64,000 nucleotides of DNA, taken from contig NZ_JAEEGB010000002.1 in NCBI RefSeq assembly GCF_016316925.1, forward strand, positions 37,822-101,821, given 5' to 3'. Shown piece after piece: positions 52,056-60,639 of this stretch. Source of the stretch: Clostridium aciditolerans. GTDB lineage: Bacteria > Bacillota > Clostridia > Clostridiales > Clostridiaceae. Positions within the stretch are counted from its first letter, which is position 1. Each line of letters opens with the position of its first letter. The notes beneath the pieces were generated by a model. That model was not told the DNA's origin and did no database searches. It saw only the letters and a program-made list of their open reading frames with translations. The position numbers were made by a program, and so were the translations under genes.

Positions 52056-53065
52056 TACTTAGCACCACCCTTAACTATTTCTGCCTTTGCTTTTAAATCG
52101 TCAGGTATGGCGATATTCAGTTTCTTAGCAGTATCTTCGTTTATTATGAGTTTTGTTTCTTTTAAAGTCTGAACTGGCATATCTTGAGGTTTTTTGCCAT
52201 CTAATATATCAGCTGCCATCAGACCTGTTTGAAAACCAAGTTTGTAATAATCTATACCCTCTGTTGCTAAAGCGCCAGAATCAACATGAGCCTTTTCGGC
52301 ACCTATAACAGGTATTTTCTTTTCTAAGCATTTAGAGCTGATTAAAGACATTGATGAAGCTACAAGATTATCTGTAGGTGTGTATAAAACATCTACCTTT
52401 GAAAGTAGATCATTTAATCCCTGAGGCATATCATTGGAACTAGTAACACCTGTAGCTATAACTTCTAAATTCATCTTCGCAGCTTCTTCTTTAGCCGCTT
52501 TAACTTGGAGTTCTGAATTTGCTTCACTAGTGTTGTAAAGTATACCTATCTTTTTGCAGTTAGGAACTATTTTTTTGATAAGCTCAAATTGCTTATCTAA
52601 GGGAAGGGCATCACTAGTTCCTGTGACATTTGTATCTGGCTTATTCATTGATTTTACAAGTCCAGATTTAACAGGGTCAGTTACTGCTGTCATTAAAATA
52701 GGTATTTCTTTAGTGCTGTTGTATGCAGCCTGTGCTGCAGGAGTTGCTATAGCAAGTATTAAGTCCTTTTTGTTTGAAACAAAATTGCTTGCTATTGTTT
52801 GTGCAGTTGGGATGTCACCTTGAGCATTTTGAAAATCTATTTTGATTTTTTCACCATCTTTAAATCCTTTAGATGCCAATGCATCTACAAATCCCTTACG
52901 AGCTGAATCTAAAGCGGGATGCTCTACTAGCTGGCTTATTCCAATATTTAAAACCTTCTTGGAATTGCTAGTACTACTTGAGGCAGCTGAAGAACAGCCT
53001 GTCAAAATAGATGTGCCTAAAACAAGACCTCCCAATAGACAAGATAATAATTTTTTTCCTACCAT
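52055..53065 (-). CDS. ABC transporter substrate-binding lipoprotein (TrpX-like)
   Basis: 336-residue lipoprotein with signal peptide and lipobox LTGC (Cys about 24), then a two-lobed binding fold of the TrpX/DUF534 family: NIGISQLVEHPALDSARKGF, FQNAQGDIPTAQTIASNFV, AIATPAAQAAYNST, ILMTAVTDPVKSGLV, GTSDALPLDKQFEL, DVLYTPTDNLVASSM. In streptococci this family imports tryptophan; other members carry tyrosine or other aromatic or small compounds. First gene of the operon with AGGAGG. The leader (53066-53300) holds no T-box core, so regulation differs from the ilv genes. Confidence 0.88.
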   Translation of the reverse strand: MVGKKLLSCLLGGLVLGTSILTGCSSAASSSTSNSKKVLNIGISQLVEHPALDSARKGFVDALASKGFKDGEKIKIDFQNAQGDIPTAQTIASNFVSNKKDLILAIATPAAQAAYNSTKEIPILMTAVTDPVKSGLVKSMNKPDTNVTGTSDALPLDKQFELIKKIVPNCKKIGILYNTSEANSELQVKAAKEEAAKMNLEVIATGVTSSNDMPQGLNDLLSKVDVLYTPTDNLVASSMSLISSKCLEKKIPVIGAEKAHVDSGALATEGIDYYKLGFQTGLMAADILDGKKPQDMPVQTLKETKLIINEDTAKKLNIAIPDDLKAKAEIVKGGAK

Positions 53066-53429
53066 ACTACCATCCTCCTAAAAATATTAAGTTATAAAAT
53101 TTAAAAGTAATTTTTTTACTTTTAATATCTACCATACTACGCTTGGACGACTCTCAAATGTCAAATAATAATGTAAAAGTTATAAATATCAACAGTAAGT
53201 TATAGAAAAACTGTTAATTTTGATGTTCGAAATTTGTCAATTATTTAAAATTCCAAATTAAGTTATTGAGAACAATGATATAATAGATTACAAATAAAGT
53301 CAACATATCAGTCAGAATTGGTAAAATTCAATATTTTGACGGTTAATTTTCTAGTATATATTTAAAAAAGAATAATATTTGCAGTTATAAAGATAAGAAG
53401 AAAGAAAAATGACATTTACTAATTGGCAA
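53066..53429. other. Intergenic leader region between HutP-like and importer genes
   Basis: On the minus strand this contains two possible -35 TTGACA boxes (plus 53235-53240 and around 53157-53162), an AT-rich hairpin TAAAAGTAAAAAAATTACTTTTA just ahead of the importer RBS, and at its far end the palindrome that terminates the HutP-like gene. No T-box core or coding fragment is seen. Confidence 0.45.
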
Positions 53430-53442
53430 TTAGTAAATGTCA
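53409..53442 (-). terminator. Perfect 16-bp palindrome at the end of the HutP-like gene
   Basis: TGACATTTACTAATTG and CAATTAGTAAATGTCA are exact complements around one G; the stem includes the last codons and stop of the minus-strand gene. On the minus strand it is followed by TTTTTCTTTC. Very likely a terminator. Confidence 0.75.
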
Positions 53443-53849
53443 GGTATTGAACGATGACCAAGCCCTATAACGACTTCATTTAAATGAAGAAGTCCTATGC
53501 TCATGAAGATGCATACGCTAATATGTTCTCCAGCTCGTGCTATTCCTATTTTCCCTCCAACGTTAAGGCCTGTGGCTTTCCGTGATATTTGCTCAAGAGC
53601 TTCTTTTGTAGCACCAGCTACAGCTCCATCGTGAACATGGGATTCTTTAATTATTTTACATCTATGGGAAGCAACTAATGCTCGTTCAATAATTTTAACT
53701 GTTGAATTTGTAAAGTCACCGCCTATATCTACAGCAGTAGTAAGAATGCCTTTTTCTTTAAAGGCTAATGTCAGCTTCTCTTCATTAGATCTTGAGGATA
53801 TTGCCATTTTTACAGATGCTTTAGCAACATCAGTGCTTTGACGGTTCAT
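53430..53849 (-). CDS. HutP-family RNA-binding antiterminator-like protein
   Basis: 139-residue protein resembling Bacillus subtilis HutP, which binds UAG-rich hut mRNA with L-histidine and Mg and prevents termination. Seen: VDIGGDFTNSTVKIIERALVA (ligand strand-helix), KESHVHDGAVAGATKEALEQ with the His-containing metal site, GLNVGGKIGIARAGE and the C-terminal GLGHRSI. No hut catabolic operon is in the window; a HutI-like amidohydrolase gene is divergently transcribed 640 bases away. It is upstream of a TrpXYZ-like importer in the same direction. Whether it senses histidine or another ligand is unknown. Confidence 0.75.
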   Translation of the reverse strand: MNRQSTDVAKASVKMAISSRSNEEKLTLAFKEKGILTTAVDIGGDFTNSTVKIIERALVASHRCKIIKESHVHDGAVAGATKEALEQISRKATGLNVGGKIGIARAGEHISVCIFMSIGLLHLNEVVIGLGHRSIPDIY

Positions 53850-54041
53850 TCTAATTCCTCCTCTAGTTTATTATTATAACATTATAGCATACATTTAACA
53901 TTTTAGAGTACATAATGTATAATCTTGTATGTATAGATAATTTTTTATTATTTTGTGCGTGATTCAAATACAAAAGATTTAATTAAAAAGGTAAATTGAC
54001 CTTTCAGTATTGGAATCATGTATACTTAAGAGGGGGATAAA

Positions 54042-54479
54042 ATGGAAAAGACTTACGGTATTATTATGGCTATAATAGTGGGGATTTGTCTTGGAACGCA
54101 GCCTGCTATCAATGCTGTACTTGGAAAGGCTATTACACCAAAGATAGCAGCTTTTCATAGCGTTCTTACAAGTACAATTATCATGCTTACGATAATTTTA
54201 GTTTCAGGCAATTTTAAGGAGTATGCAAATATCAAAAATGTGTCTCCGTTATACTGGATAGGAGGAGCCTTTGGTATAGTAATTGTGTTTCTAAGTATAA
54301 AGGTTGTACCAATATTAGGAGCAGCATCTGCATTATCAATATTTGTTTCTCTACATGTAATTACTGGTGCTGTGCTAAGTCACTTTGGACTATTTGGTGT
54401 TACAAAATCGCCAATTGATTTTGTTAGGCTATTTGGGATAATACTTATACTTATAGGAGTTAAGATTGTAGTTAGATAG
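54042..54479 (+). CDS. YdcZ/DUF606-family small DMT transporter
   Basis: 145-residue membrane protein with five TM helices, a half-size DMT unit of the YdcZ type. Seen: GICLGTQPAINAVLGK in helix 1, YWIGGAFGIVIVF, SALSIFVSLHVITGAVLSHFGLFG and a C-terminal RLFGIILILIGVKIV. Such proteins function as dimers. ATG 54042 follows AGGGGG. The gene ends ten bases ahead of an amidohydrolase gene, so the two form an operon: perhaps import of a compound and its hydrolysis, or export of the product. Confidence 0.8.
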   Translation: MEKTYGIIMAIIVGICLGTQPAINAVLGKAITPKIAAFHSVLTSTIIMLTIILVSGNFKEYANIKNVSPLYWIGGAFGIVIVFLSIKVVPILGAASALSIFVSLHVITGAVLSHFGLFGVTKSPIDFVRLFGIILILIGVKIVVR

Positions 54480-54489
54480 GAGGAAAAAT

Positions 54490-55644
54490 ATGCTTTTAAT
54501 TAAAAATGGTAAAATAGTTACTATGACAGGTGTCAACTATGAAAAGGGATCTATACTTATTAAGGATGGTAAAATTGTTGAAATTAGTGAAAATATTAAT
54601 GAGCCGCAGGGCGCAGAGGTAATAGACGCAGAAAACAAATGGGTTTTACCAGGGCTAATTGATGCACACTGCCACTTAGGAATGCTTGAGGAGGATATAG
54701 GATTTGAGGGAAATGATTTAAATGAATCAACAGACCCTATAACTCCACAATTAAGGGCAATAGACGGAATAAATCCTTTTGATCCAGCTTTTGATGAAGC
54801 TGTGAAAGCTGGAATAACAACAGTTATGAGTGGTCCAGGAAGTGCTAATGTAATAGGAGGACAATTTGCAGTTATAAAAACTAAAGGAGTTTCCATTGAT
54901 GAAATGGTAATATTAGAACCAGCAGCAGTAAAAATTGCCTTTGGTGAGAATCCAAAAAGGATTTATAAAGGAAAAAATAAAATGCCTATGACTAGAATGG
55001 GAACCGCTGCACTTCTTAGAGAAACCTTAACAAAAGCAGCAAACTATAAAAATAGGAAAAACGCAGCACTAGCTAAAGGCGATAATTTTGATATAGATAT
55101 AAGGATGGAAGCATTAATGCCAGTCCTAGATAGAAAAATACCGCTAAAGGCCCATGCTCATAGAACAGATGATATGCTTACTGCCGTTAGAATAGCTAAA
55201 GAGTTTAATGTTTTACTTACTCTCGATCACTGCACTGAAGGCCATATTATTATAGAACAAATTAAAAATTCAGGTGTTCCTACAATCTTTGGGCCAATTA
55301 TGACCTTTAGAGGTAAAGTAGAAACAAAAAACAGAAATTATACTACTGCAAAATTATTAAATGATGCAGGAGTTAAGTTAGCAATAATGACAGACCATCC
55401 GGTTATTCCAATCGAGTATCTGCCAATATGTGCTGGATTAGCTGTAAAGTCAGGATTAAGCATAGAAGAAGCTTTAAAAACCATAACTATAAATGCGGCA
55501 GAGATACTTGGTATAAGTGATAGAGTAGGAAGCATAGAAAAAGGAAAAGATGCAGATATAGCAATATATGACGGAAATCCTATGGATGTGTATACAGATA
55601 CTTTATATACAATCATTGACGGAAAAATAGTGTATAGAAGATAA
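54490..55644 (+). CDS. Metal-dependent amidohydrolase (imidazolonepropionase/peptidase-like)
   Basis: 384-residue amidohydrolase. Seen: HxH metal site DAHCHLG (about residue 60), TVMSGPGSANVIGGQ, KAHAHRTDDML (third His), LTLDHCTEGH (fourth His), TDHPVIP (metal/catalytic Asp) and C-terminal beta-domain GKDADIAIYDGNPM. The subgroup with the GPGSAN and AHAHR motifs is usually annotated as imidazolonepropionase-like or prolidase-like; substrates are often cyclic amides or N-acyl amino acids. RBS AGGAGG. Operon with the small transporter; divergent from the HutP-family gene. Confidence 0.85.
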   Translation: MLLIKNGKIVTMTGVNYEKGSILIKDGKIVEISENINEPQGAEVIDAENKWVLPGLIDAHCHLGMLEEDIGFEGNDLNESTDPITPQLRAIDGINPFDPAFDEAVKAGITTVMSGPGSANVIGGQFAVIKTKGVSIDEMVILEPAAVKIAFGENPKRIYKGKNKMPMTRMGTAALLRETLTKAANYKNRKNAALAKGDNFDIDIRMEALMPVLDRKIPLKAHAHRTDDMLTAVRIAKEFNVLLTLDHCTEGHIIIEQIKNSGVPTIFGPIMTFRGKVETKNRNYTTAKLLNDAGVKLAIMTDHPVIPIEYLPICAGLAVKSGLSIEEALKTITINAAEILGISDRVGSIEKGKDADIAIYDGNPMDVYTDTLYTIIDGKIVYRR

Positions 55645-55650
55645 TTGTTA

Positions 55651-55775
55651 TATGAAACTCCTTCTCCTAATGTCGAATGAGTACTCACTGAGTAAGTGAC
55701 TCACTCCAAATCACAGATTTGAGTTCGCTACTTAACCGATCATATCAAAATCATAGATTTTGTATGCCTGCTTAT
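55651..55775 (-). repeat. Dispersed intergenic repeat, copy B
   Basis: Reverse-oriented counterpart of 5944-6017. On the minus strand it starts ATAAGCAGGCATACAAAATC, keeps the CAAAATC-TAT-GATTTTG hairpin and ends AGGAGAAGGAGTTTCATA. Relative to copy A it has an extra middle segment with two more hairpins: CTCAAATC-TGT-GATTTGGAG and GAGTGAGTCACTTACTC. It directly follows the amidohydrolase stop. Confidence 0.75.
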
Positions 55776-55843
55776 AGGATAAATTATATATTATAGTGGT
55801 AAAATAGTAGAAGTATAATATTACACTTTTGGGGGTAAAAAAC

Positions 55844-56467
55844 TTGAAAAAAGCATTTGTGGTTGACTTTGATGGAACAATAACAGTAAAGGATGTAGGT
55901 TTCTCTATAATACAAAAATTTGCTGGAGATGGCTGGAAGGAAATAGGTGATCGCTGGATTAAGAAAGAAATAGGAACATCTGAATGCGGCCAAAAACAGT
56001 GGGATTTAATCAAATATAATGACGAAGAAATAAGAGACTTTGCCAGTAAGTTTGAAATAAATCCTGGTTTTAAAGAATTTATCGATATAATAAAGAAGAA
56101 TTCGTATAAAGTAGTAATAACATCAGATGGTTATGATATTTATATAAAAGAAATACTTAAACAAAATGGCTTAGAAGATTTAGAGCTATCCTGTAATAGT
56201 GCGGTTTATAACAAAGGCTGGAAGCTATCTTTCTTAAATACAGATAAGGAATGTAATCTTTGTGGGAACTGCAAAAAGAAGGTAGTTGAAAAGTTAAAAG
56301 ATGAAGGTTATGAAGTATACTATATCGGTGATGGACATTCTGATAGGTGCGCTTGTGTATATGCAGATAAGATATTTGCTAAGTCATTTTTAAAGCAGTA
56401 CTGTGAGGAACAAAATATACCTTACTATGATTTCAATACTTTTTATGATGTAATAAAGCATATGTAA
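55844..56467 (+). CDS. HAD-family phosphatase, MtnX/PSP-like
   Basis: 207-residue HAD phosphatase. Seen: motif I VVDFDGTIT (nucleophile Asp and acid/base Asp), motif II ITSDGYD, Cys-rich insert KECNLCGNCKKK, and motif III/IV IGDGHSDRCACVYAD. Resembles MtnX (2-hydroxy-3-keto-5-methylthiopentenyl-1-phosphate phosphatase) and phosphoserine-phosphatase-like proteins. TTG start at 55844 is chosen because GGGGGT (55830-55835) lies eight bases ahead. The CxxCxxC insert suggests a bound metal. Stand-alone, ending at a hairpin, so context gives no pathway. Confidence 0.75.
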   Translation: MKKAFVVDFDGTITVKDVGFSIIQKFAGDGWKEIGDRWIKKEIGTSECGQKQWDLIKYNDEEIRDFASKFEINPGFKEFIDIIKKNSYKVVITSDGYDIYIKEILKQNGLEDLELSCNSAVYNKGWKLSFLNTDKECNLCGNCKKKVVEKLKDEGYEVYYIGDGHSDRCACVYADKIFAKSFLKQYCEEQNIPYYDFNTFYDVIKHM

Positions 56468-56471
56468 ATTT

Positions 56472-56507
56472 GGGGTTATATTTAATAACCCCAAAATTTT
56501 TTCTCCA
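56472..56507. terminator. Bidirectional terminator
   Basis: TTGGGGTTA pairs with TAACCCCAA around TATTTAA, then AATTTTTTCTCC, between convergent HAD and PTP-like genes. Confidence 0.75.
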
Positions 56508-56526
56508 AATGAGAGATATATTAGTT

Positions 56527-57432
56527 TCACTGAACTTTAAGCCACTTTGACCAAGTAGTTTTAAAATTATCGTTGTTTTGTACTGAATAATTATAAAAAT
56601 TTTTGATAAATTCAGACCTTTGTGCAGATTCACCTGTTAGATTATTTTCAGCATAAAGCAGGTTTTTACCACCTAATAGAACCTGTCTATTCATGATGTC
56701 CTCAAGGCTAACATGTTTAGCATTTCTCATTATATCATACATTGTCATAAAAGTAGTTGTTCTCCCAATACCTGCTTTACAGTGGAAATGAAGCCATGTA
56801 TTATCAGGCAGTGAGTTAAAAAATTCTATAAAATAATCTACCATTTCATCAGTAGGTCTCATATTATCAGTAACTGGTATTCGCATATAGGACATACCTA
56901 CACTCTTTACTAATTCATTCTCGTCTTGAACTTTTGTAGGGATTATAGATTCATCTCCAATAGTTACTGATTTACCTAACTGTATAGCTTGTAACTTAAC
57001 TTTTTCATCTTTTAAAACCTGATCCTTTGATAATCCTAAGTTTGCTTTGTTTTTAGGACCTAACCAACTTACTGGCGTATCATTAATAAAGCCATGGGAT
57101 TCCTGCCTCAAATCTACTACGACTATAGGTAGATTAGTTCCTATAGATTCTTTAAGAAGTTTAATATTCTTTGGTGAGAATTGAGAGCTGCCGGATGCAT
57201 TTAAGTTAGATAGTCCTTTTAGATTTAAGGGTTTGCCATCCTCAACTTTTAATGAGTCTGTAGTTTTACGAAAATGTTTTGGCAGTCCTTCTATGTTTTT
57301 AGTATCTGCAACAAGACGTACACTATCGGCACTTGTAGTTTGATTAAAAGTAGGTTGGGAATTTAAATTAAATAAGCATAATAGTATTGTTAAAAAAATG
57401 CTCATTACTACTAAGTTTGACTTTTTACGCAT
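56527..57432 (-). CDS. Secreted PTP-like phosphatase / cysteine phytase
   Basis: 301-residue exported protein with an N-terminal signal (about 6-24) and a protein tyrosine phosphatase-like fold. Seen: P-loop HCKAGIGRT with Cys218 and Arg of the HCxxGxGR(T/S) signature, upstream VVDLRQESHGFINDTPVSW, and RIPVTDNMRPTDEMVDYFI carrying the general-acid Asp. This arrangement matches the PTP-like inositol polyphosphatases (cysteine phytases, for example Selenomonas PhyA with HCEAGVGRT). It probably removes phosphate from phytate or other polyphosphorylated substrates outside the cell. RBS AGGTGG. Protein tyrosine phosphatase activity is the alternative. Confidence 0.85.
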   Translation of the reverse strand: MRKKSNLVVMSIFLTILLCLFNLNSQPTFNQTTSADSVRLVADTKNIEGLPKHFRKTTDSLKVEDGKPLNLKGLSNLNASGSSQFSPKNIKLLKESIGTNLPIVVVDLRQESHGFINDTPVSWLGPKNKANLGLSKDQVLKDEKVKLQAIQLGKSVTIGDESIIPTKVQDENELVKSVGMSYMRIPVTDNMRPTDEMVDYFIEFFNSLPDNTWLHFHCKAGIGRTTTFMTMYDIMRNAKHVSLEDIMNRQVLLGGKNLLYAENNLTGESAQRSEFIKNFYNYSVQNNDNFKTTWSKWLKVQ

Positions 57433-57528
57433 GCTTAACCACCTCTTTTCTTTAATGTAAAGATATATTATATATTCTCTATTTTGTCGGTAATTTTATA
57501 CTAGTAACAAACCTTGATCTATATATAT

Positions 57529-57576
57529 TTGACTATATAATTAATTAATGATATAATTAATTCGATGGTTATCGAA
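57529..57576 (+). promoter_or_regulatory. ArsR-gene promoter with candidate operator
   Basis: TTGACT (57529-57534), 17-base spacer, TATAAT (57552-57557), then inverted repeat TTCGAT-GGTT-ATCGAA (57561-57576) right over the transcription start. A classical autoregulation layout for the ArsR-family gene at 57608. Confidence 0.65.
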
Positions 57577-57607
57577 ATATATTAAAATATAAGAGGTAAA
57601 ATGTATC

Positions 57608-57892
57608 ATGATGCCATATAATAATGAAATTGATCATATAGCAAAAGTTTATAAAGCATTAGGTGAGCCTACGCGCATTAAAATAATAAGATTAATGGCA
57701 AAACAAGATGAGCTTAGCTGTGCTGAGATATCTAAAAGTTTAAATTTAATTGCTGGCTCAACACTTTCGCATCATCTAAAGCTTCTTACAGAATGCGGCC
57801 TGCTTAAGCTGAAAAAAGTAGGCGTATATCACATATATCAAATACAAAAAGAAGTTTTAAAGCACTATGCACCAGCAGTTATTGACTATTAA
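57608..57892 (+). CDS. ArsR-family transcriptional repressor
   Basis: 94-residue winged-helix regulator. Seen: KVYKALGEPTRIKIIRLMAK, LSCAEISKSLNL and GSTLSHHLKLLTECGLLKLKK (recognition helix), YHIYQI beta-wing. No CxC metal motif is present in the recognition helix, so it may not sense arsenic-type metals; one Cys lies at each of LSCAE and TECGL. Start ATG ATG at 57608/57611 follows AGAGG. A palindrome overlaps its promoter. Two strong palindromic hairpins follow before the YitT gene, which may be part of its regulon. Confidence 0.85.
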   Translation: MMPYNNEIDHIAKVYKALGEPTRIKIIRLMAKQDELSCAEISKSLNLIAGSTLSHHLKLLTECGLLKLKKVGVYHIYQIQKEVLKHYAPAVIDY

Positions 57893-57917
57893 ATTAATAA
57901 TTATATTAGTTGTAAGT

Positions 57918-58017
57918 AAACTTAGCTATAAATATCTTTTCATTAAAATTTGTAAAGCTATTTATAGCTAAATATTTATATGATATTTCTATATTTATAG
58001 AAATATAGAAATATCAT
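57918..58017. repeat. Two consecutive inverted repeats downstream of the ArsR gene
   Basis: First: TTAGCTATAAATA (57919-57931) and TATTTATAGCTAA (57960-57972). Second: a perfect 17-bp stem with four-base loop, 57980-58017 (ATGATATTTCTATATTT, loop ATAG, exact complement). Neither has a T-run. They could be transcript 3' structures or protein sites ahead of the YitT gene. Confidence 0.65.
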
Positions 58018-58052
58018 GACCATACTAAATTATATCAAAAGGAGGATGTTAG

Positions 58053-58910
58053 ATGATAAAAAAACATCGTAACAAGTTTGTATTTATTTTTCGGGTTTTA
58101 TTAATAATGTTAGGGGCTACCCTAGCATCCATCGGTCTTGAAATATTTCTAATTCCCAATAATGTAATTGATGGTGGAATAACGGGAATATCTATAATGG
58201 CAAGTCATATAACGAAATTTCCTCTAGGTGTATTCATTTTCTTGTTAAATATACCATTTTTTGTCATAGGGTATAAGCAAATCGGAAAAACTTTTACCTT
58301 AGCAACCCTATTTGGGGTCATATGTTTATCTATAGGGGTAAGTGTTCTTCACCCTGTCTCAGGAATTACAAATGATACTTTTCTTGCCTCAGTTTTTGGA
58401 GGCATTATTTTAGGCGCAGGTATTGGAATAGTAATTAGAAGCGGCGGGTCCTTAGATGGGACTGAAATTATGGCAATAATATTAGATAGAAGGACGAGCT
58501 TTTCAATTGGAGAAATTGTTATGTTCTTTAATCTATTTATATTAGGTACTTCTGGATTCATTTTCGGATGGGACAGAGCGATGTACTCTTTAATAGCATA
58601 TTTTATTGCCTTTAAAGTAATTGATATTACTGTAGAAGGTTTAGATGAATCAAAAGCAGTTACTATTATATCAGAAAAGCACAAAGATATATCCGAAGCG
58701 CTTGTGGACAGACTTGGTAGAGGAGTCACTTTACTTCAAGGAAAAGGCGGCTATAAAGGGTGTTCGACAAATGTAATATATGTTGTTGTATCAAGGCTTG
58801 AGATTGCCAAACTGAAATCAATTGTTAATGGATTTGATGATGATGCTTTAGTTACTATTGGAAGTGTTGAGGCGTCAGGCAAGAAGTATAAAAAGAAAGC
58901 TATACATTAA
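58053..58910 (+). CDS. YitT-family membrane protein
   Basis: 285-residue protein with five to six TM helices (about 10-30, 50-70, 78-98, 108-128, 150-180) and a C-terminal cytoplasmic DUF2179 domain (about 205-285: ESKAVTIISEKHKDISEALV, LGRGVTLLQGKGGYKG). N-terminal GLEIFLIPNNVIDGGITGIS is typical for YitT. RBS AGGAGG before ATG 58053. The biochemical role of this family is unknown; related proteins are found in many firmicutes in several copies. Confidence 0.85.
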   Translation: MIKKHRNKFVFIFRVLLIMLGATLASIGLEIFLIPNNVIDGGITGISIMASHITKFPLGVFIFLLNIPFFVIGYKQIGKTFTLATLFGVICLSIGVSVLHPVSGITNDTFLASVFGGIILGAGIGIVIRSGGSLDGTEIMAIILDRRTSFSIGEIVMFFNLFILGTSGFIFGWDRAMYSLIAYFIAFKVIDITVEGLDESKAVTIISEKHKDISEALVDRLGRGVTLLQGKGGYKGCSTNVIYVVVSRLEIAKLKSIVNGFDDDALVTIGSVEASGKKYKKKAIH

Positions 58911-58981
58911 ATTTTTACTCAAACTGAAAATTACTAATAATTAATAATATTAAAAAAATATTTTTATATCGAAAAATGTGT

Positions 58982-58987
58982 TATAAT
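58982..58987 (+). promoter_or_regulatory. -10 element upstream of the purine riboswitch
   Basis: TATAAT, preceded by TGTGT, 22 bases ahead of the aptamer P1 stem. A convincing -35 is not seen. Confidence 0.4.
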
Positions 58988-59008
58988 GCTGATATATCAT
59001 ACAAAAAG

Positions 59009-59160
59009 CTCGTATATCGTCGGTAATATGGTCCGAAAGTTTCTACCTGCTAGCCGTAAATTAGCAGACTACGAGGTAATGTGTTTTAACACATAGATAT
59101 ATTTTATATCTATTGGTTTTAAACTCAACACCTCAAATTATATTGAGGTGTTTTTTTATT
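59009..59160 (+). promoter_or_regulatory. Guanine-class purine riboswitch with terminator
   Basis: Aptamer 59009-59075: P1 CTCGTA/TACGAG; core words ATATGG, AAGTTTCTACC, CCGTAAATT and GACTACGAG fit the purine class. The ligand-pairing base in GACTA is C, which selects guanine or hypoxanthine/xanthine-type ligands over adenine (GATTA). An expression platform follows with a terminator AACACCTCAA-TTATA-TTGAGGTGTT plus TTTTTT (59127-59158). It sits ahead of the xanthine permease and phosphoribosyltransferase genes, its standard targets. Confidence 0.93.
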
Positions 59161-59286
59161 ACACATTTAATTAAAAATGCATAAGTTCGGATGAATATGT
59201 TATTATTTTAAACCGTGCTGCAGTTTGTTCTACGATGCTCTATGTATGATAGGCAAGTATTTTTAAAAACATAGAGGGAGATTAAG

Positions 59287-60639
59287 ATGGAAAATATGAA
59301 AAAGAATCAAAATGACATTGAGTTAATCTATGGAGTTGAGGACAAACCAAGATTATTAACACAAATTTTATTAGGATTTCAGCATATTTTTGCTGCTTTT
59401 GGTGGAATTATTGTTGTTCCAATCGTTATTTCCGCAGCACTAGGTTTTGATGCTAAAACATCAACAGCACTAATCAGCAGCGCAATCTTAATGGCAGGGG
59501 TCGCTACATTTATTCAATCAAAGGGAGTTGGACCAGTTGGAGCACGAGTTGCCTGTATTATGGGAACTGACTTTACATTTGTTGCACCAGCTATTGCTGT
59601 TGGAGCAAAGTTTGGATTGCCAGGTATTTTTGGAGCAACAATTTTAGGTGCACTTATAGTAATTTCATTAAGCTTTTTTGTTAAACCTTTAATGAAGCTG
59701 TTTCCACCAATCGTAACGGGAACAGTGGTATCCTTAATTGGATTAACTTTACTACCAGTCTCAATAGATTGGGCAGCTGGCGGTGTAGGAAGTGCTAGTT
59801 ATGGTAGTCTAAAAAACATTGCCATTGCTTTAGCTATAATGACAGTTACATTGTTATTAAACCACTATGGGAAGGGATTAGTTAGCAGTGCATCAGTTTT
59901 AATTGGAATGGTTGTTGGATATATTCTCTGCATTCCACTTGGAATGATTGACTTTTCATCTGTAGGGCAAGCAAGCTGGCTATCACTACCTAAAGCCTTT
60001 GGATATGGAATAAACTTTAACTTAAAAGTTTTGTTGCCATTTATACCTGCATACTTTGTTACAGTTATAGGAACAGTTGGATGTTTGAAAGCTATAAATG
60101 GAGTTTCAGGAATTGAGTCTGATGAAAAACGCATTGGTGCTGGAGTATTATCTGATGGTATAGGAAGTATGTTAGCTGGTGTGTTTGGTGCTATGCCAAA
60201 TACGTCATTTAGCCAAAATATCGGCCTTATACCATTGACAAAGGTGGCTAGTCGTTATGTGACTATGATGGCGGGAGCATTACTAATTATTTTAGGTTTA
60301 TTTCCTAAGTTTGCAGCATTAATTAACATAATGCCACAGCCAGTGCTTGGTGGAGTAGGAATTGTTATGTTTGGAACGGTAGCTGCAGCTGGAATTGAGA
60401 CTTTAAGTCGTGTAAAGCTCAACAATCGTAATTTATTAATTATTGCTACGTCAATCGGCTTAGGGTTAGGGGTTACATTCCGTCCGGATGTCATTGCAAA
60501 ATTGCCAGAAGGTTTAAAAATGATTTTTTCATCAGGAATTTCAACTGGAACAATTACAGCATTAGTATTAAATGTATTACTAAGAGAAAAAAATGAAAAG
60601 TCTAATGAAGTAGGTGATATAAATGAAAGAACTGCATAA
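59287..60639 (+). CDS. pbuX: Xanthine permease (NCS2 family)
   Basis: 450-residue nucleobase:cation symporter with about 12-14 TM helices. Seen: [19 protein letters not shown] in the first helices, [20 protein letters not shown], the NCS2 signature region with [24 protein letters not shown], and [21 protein letters not shown]. Located directly after a guanine-class riboswitch and overlapping xpt by 17 bases, which points to xanthine rather than uracil. ATG 59287 with GAGGGAG upstream. Imports xanthine for salvage. Confidence 0.9.
   Translation: MENMKKNQNDIELIYGVEDKPRLLTQILLGFQHIFAAFGGIIVVPIVISAALGFDAKTSTALISSAILMAGVATFIQSKGVGPVGARVACIMGTDFTFVAPAIAVGAKFGLPGIFGATILGALIVISLSFFVKPLMKLFPPIVTGTVVSLIGLTLLPVSIDWAAGGVGSASYGSLKNIAIALAIMTVTLLLNHYGKGLVSSASVLIGMVVGYILCIPLGMIDFSSVGQASWLSLPKAFGYGINFNLKVLLPFIPAYFVTVIGTVGCLKAINGVSGIESDEKRIGAGVLSDGIGSMLAGVFGAMPNTSFSQNIGLIPLTKVASRYVTMMAGALLIILGLFPKFAALINIMPQPVLGGVGIVMFGTVAAAGIETLSRVKLNNRNLLIIATSIGLGLGVTFRPDVIAKLPEGLKMIFSSGISTGTITALVLNVLLREKNEKSNEVGDINERTA

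Noticed and set aside
53066-53429. Tryptophan T-box leader for the TrpXYZ-like operon
   Set aside because: No GGTGGTACCGCG antiterminator core on either strand in this region.
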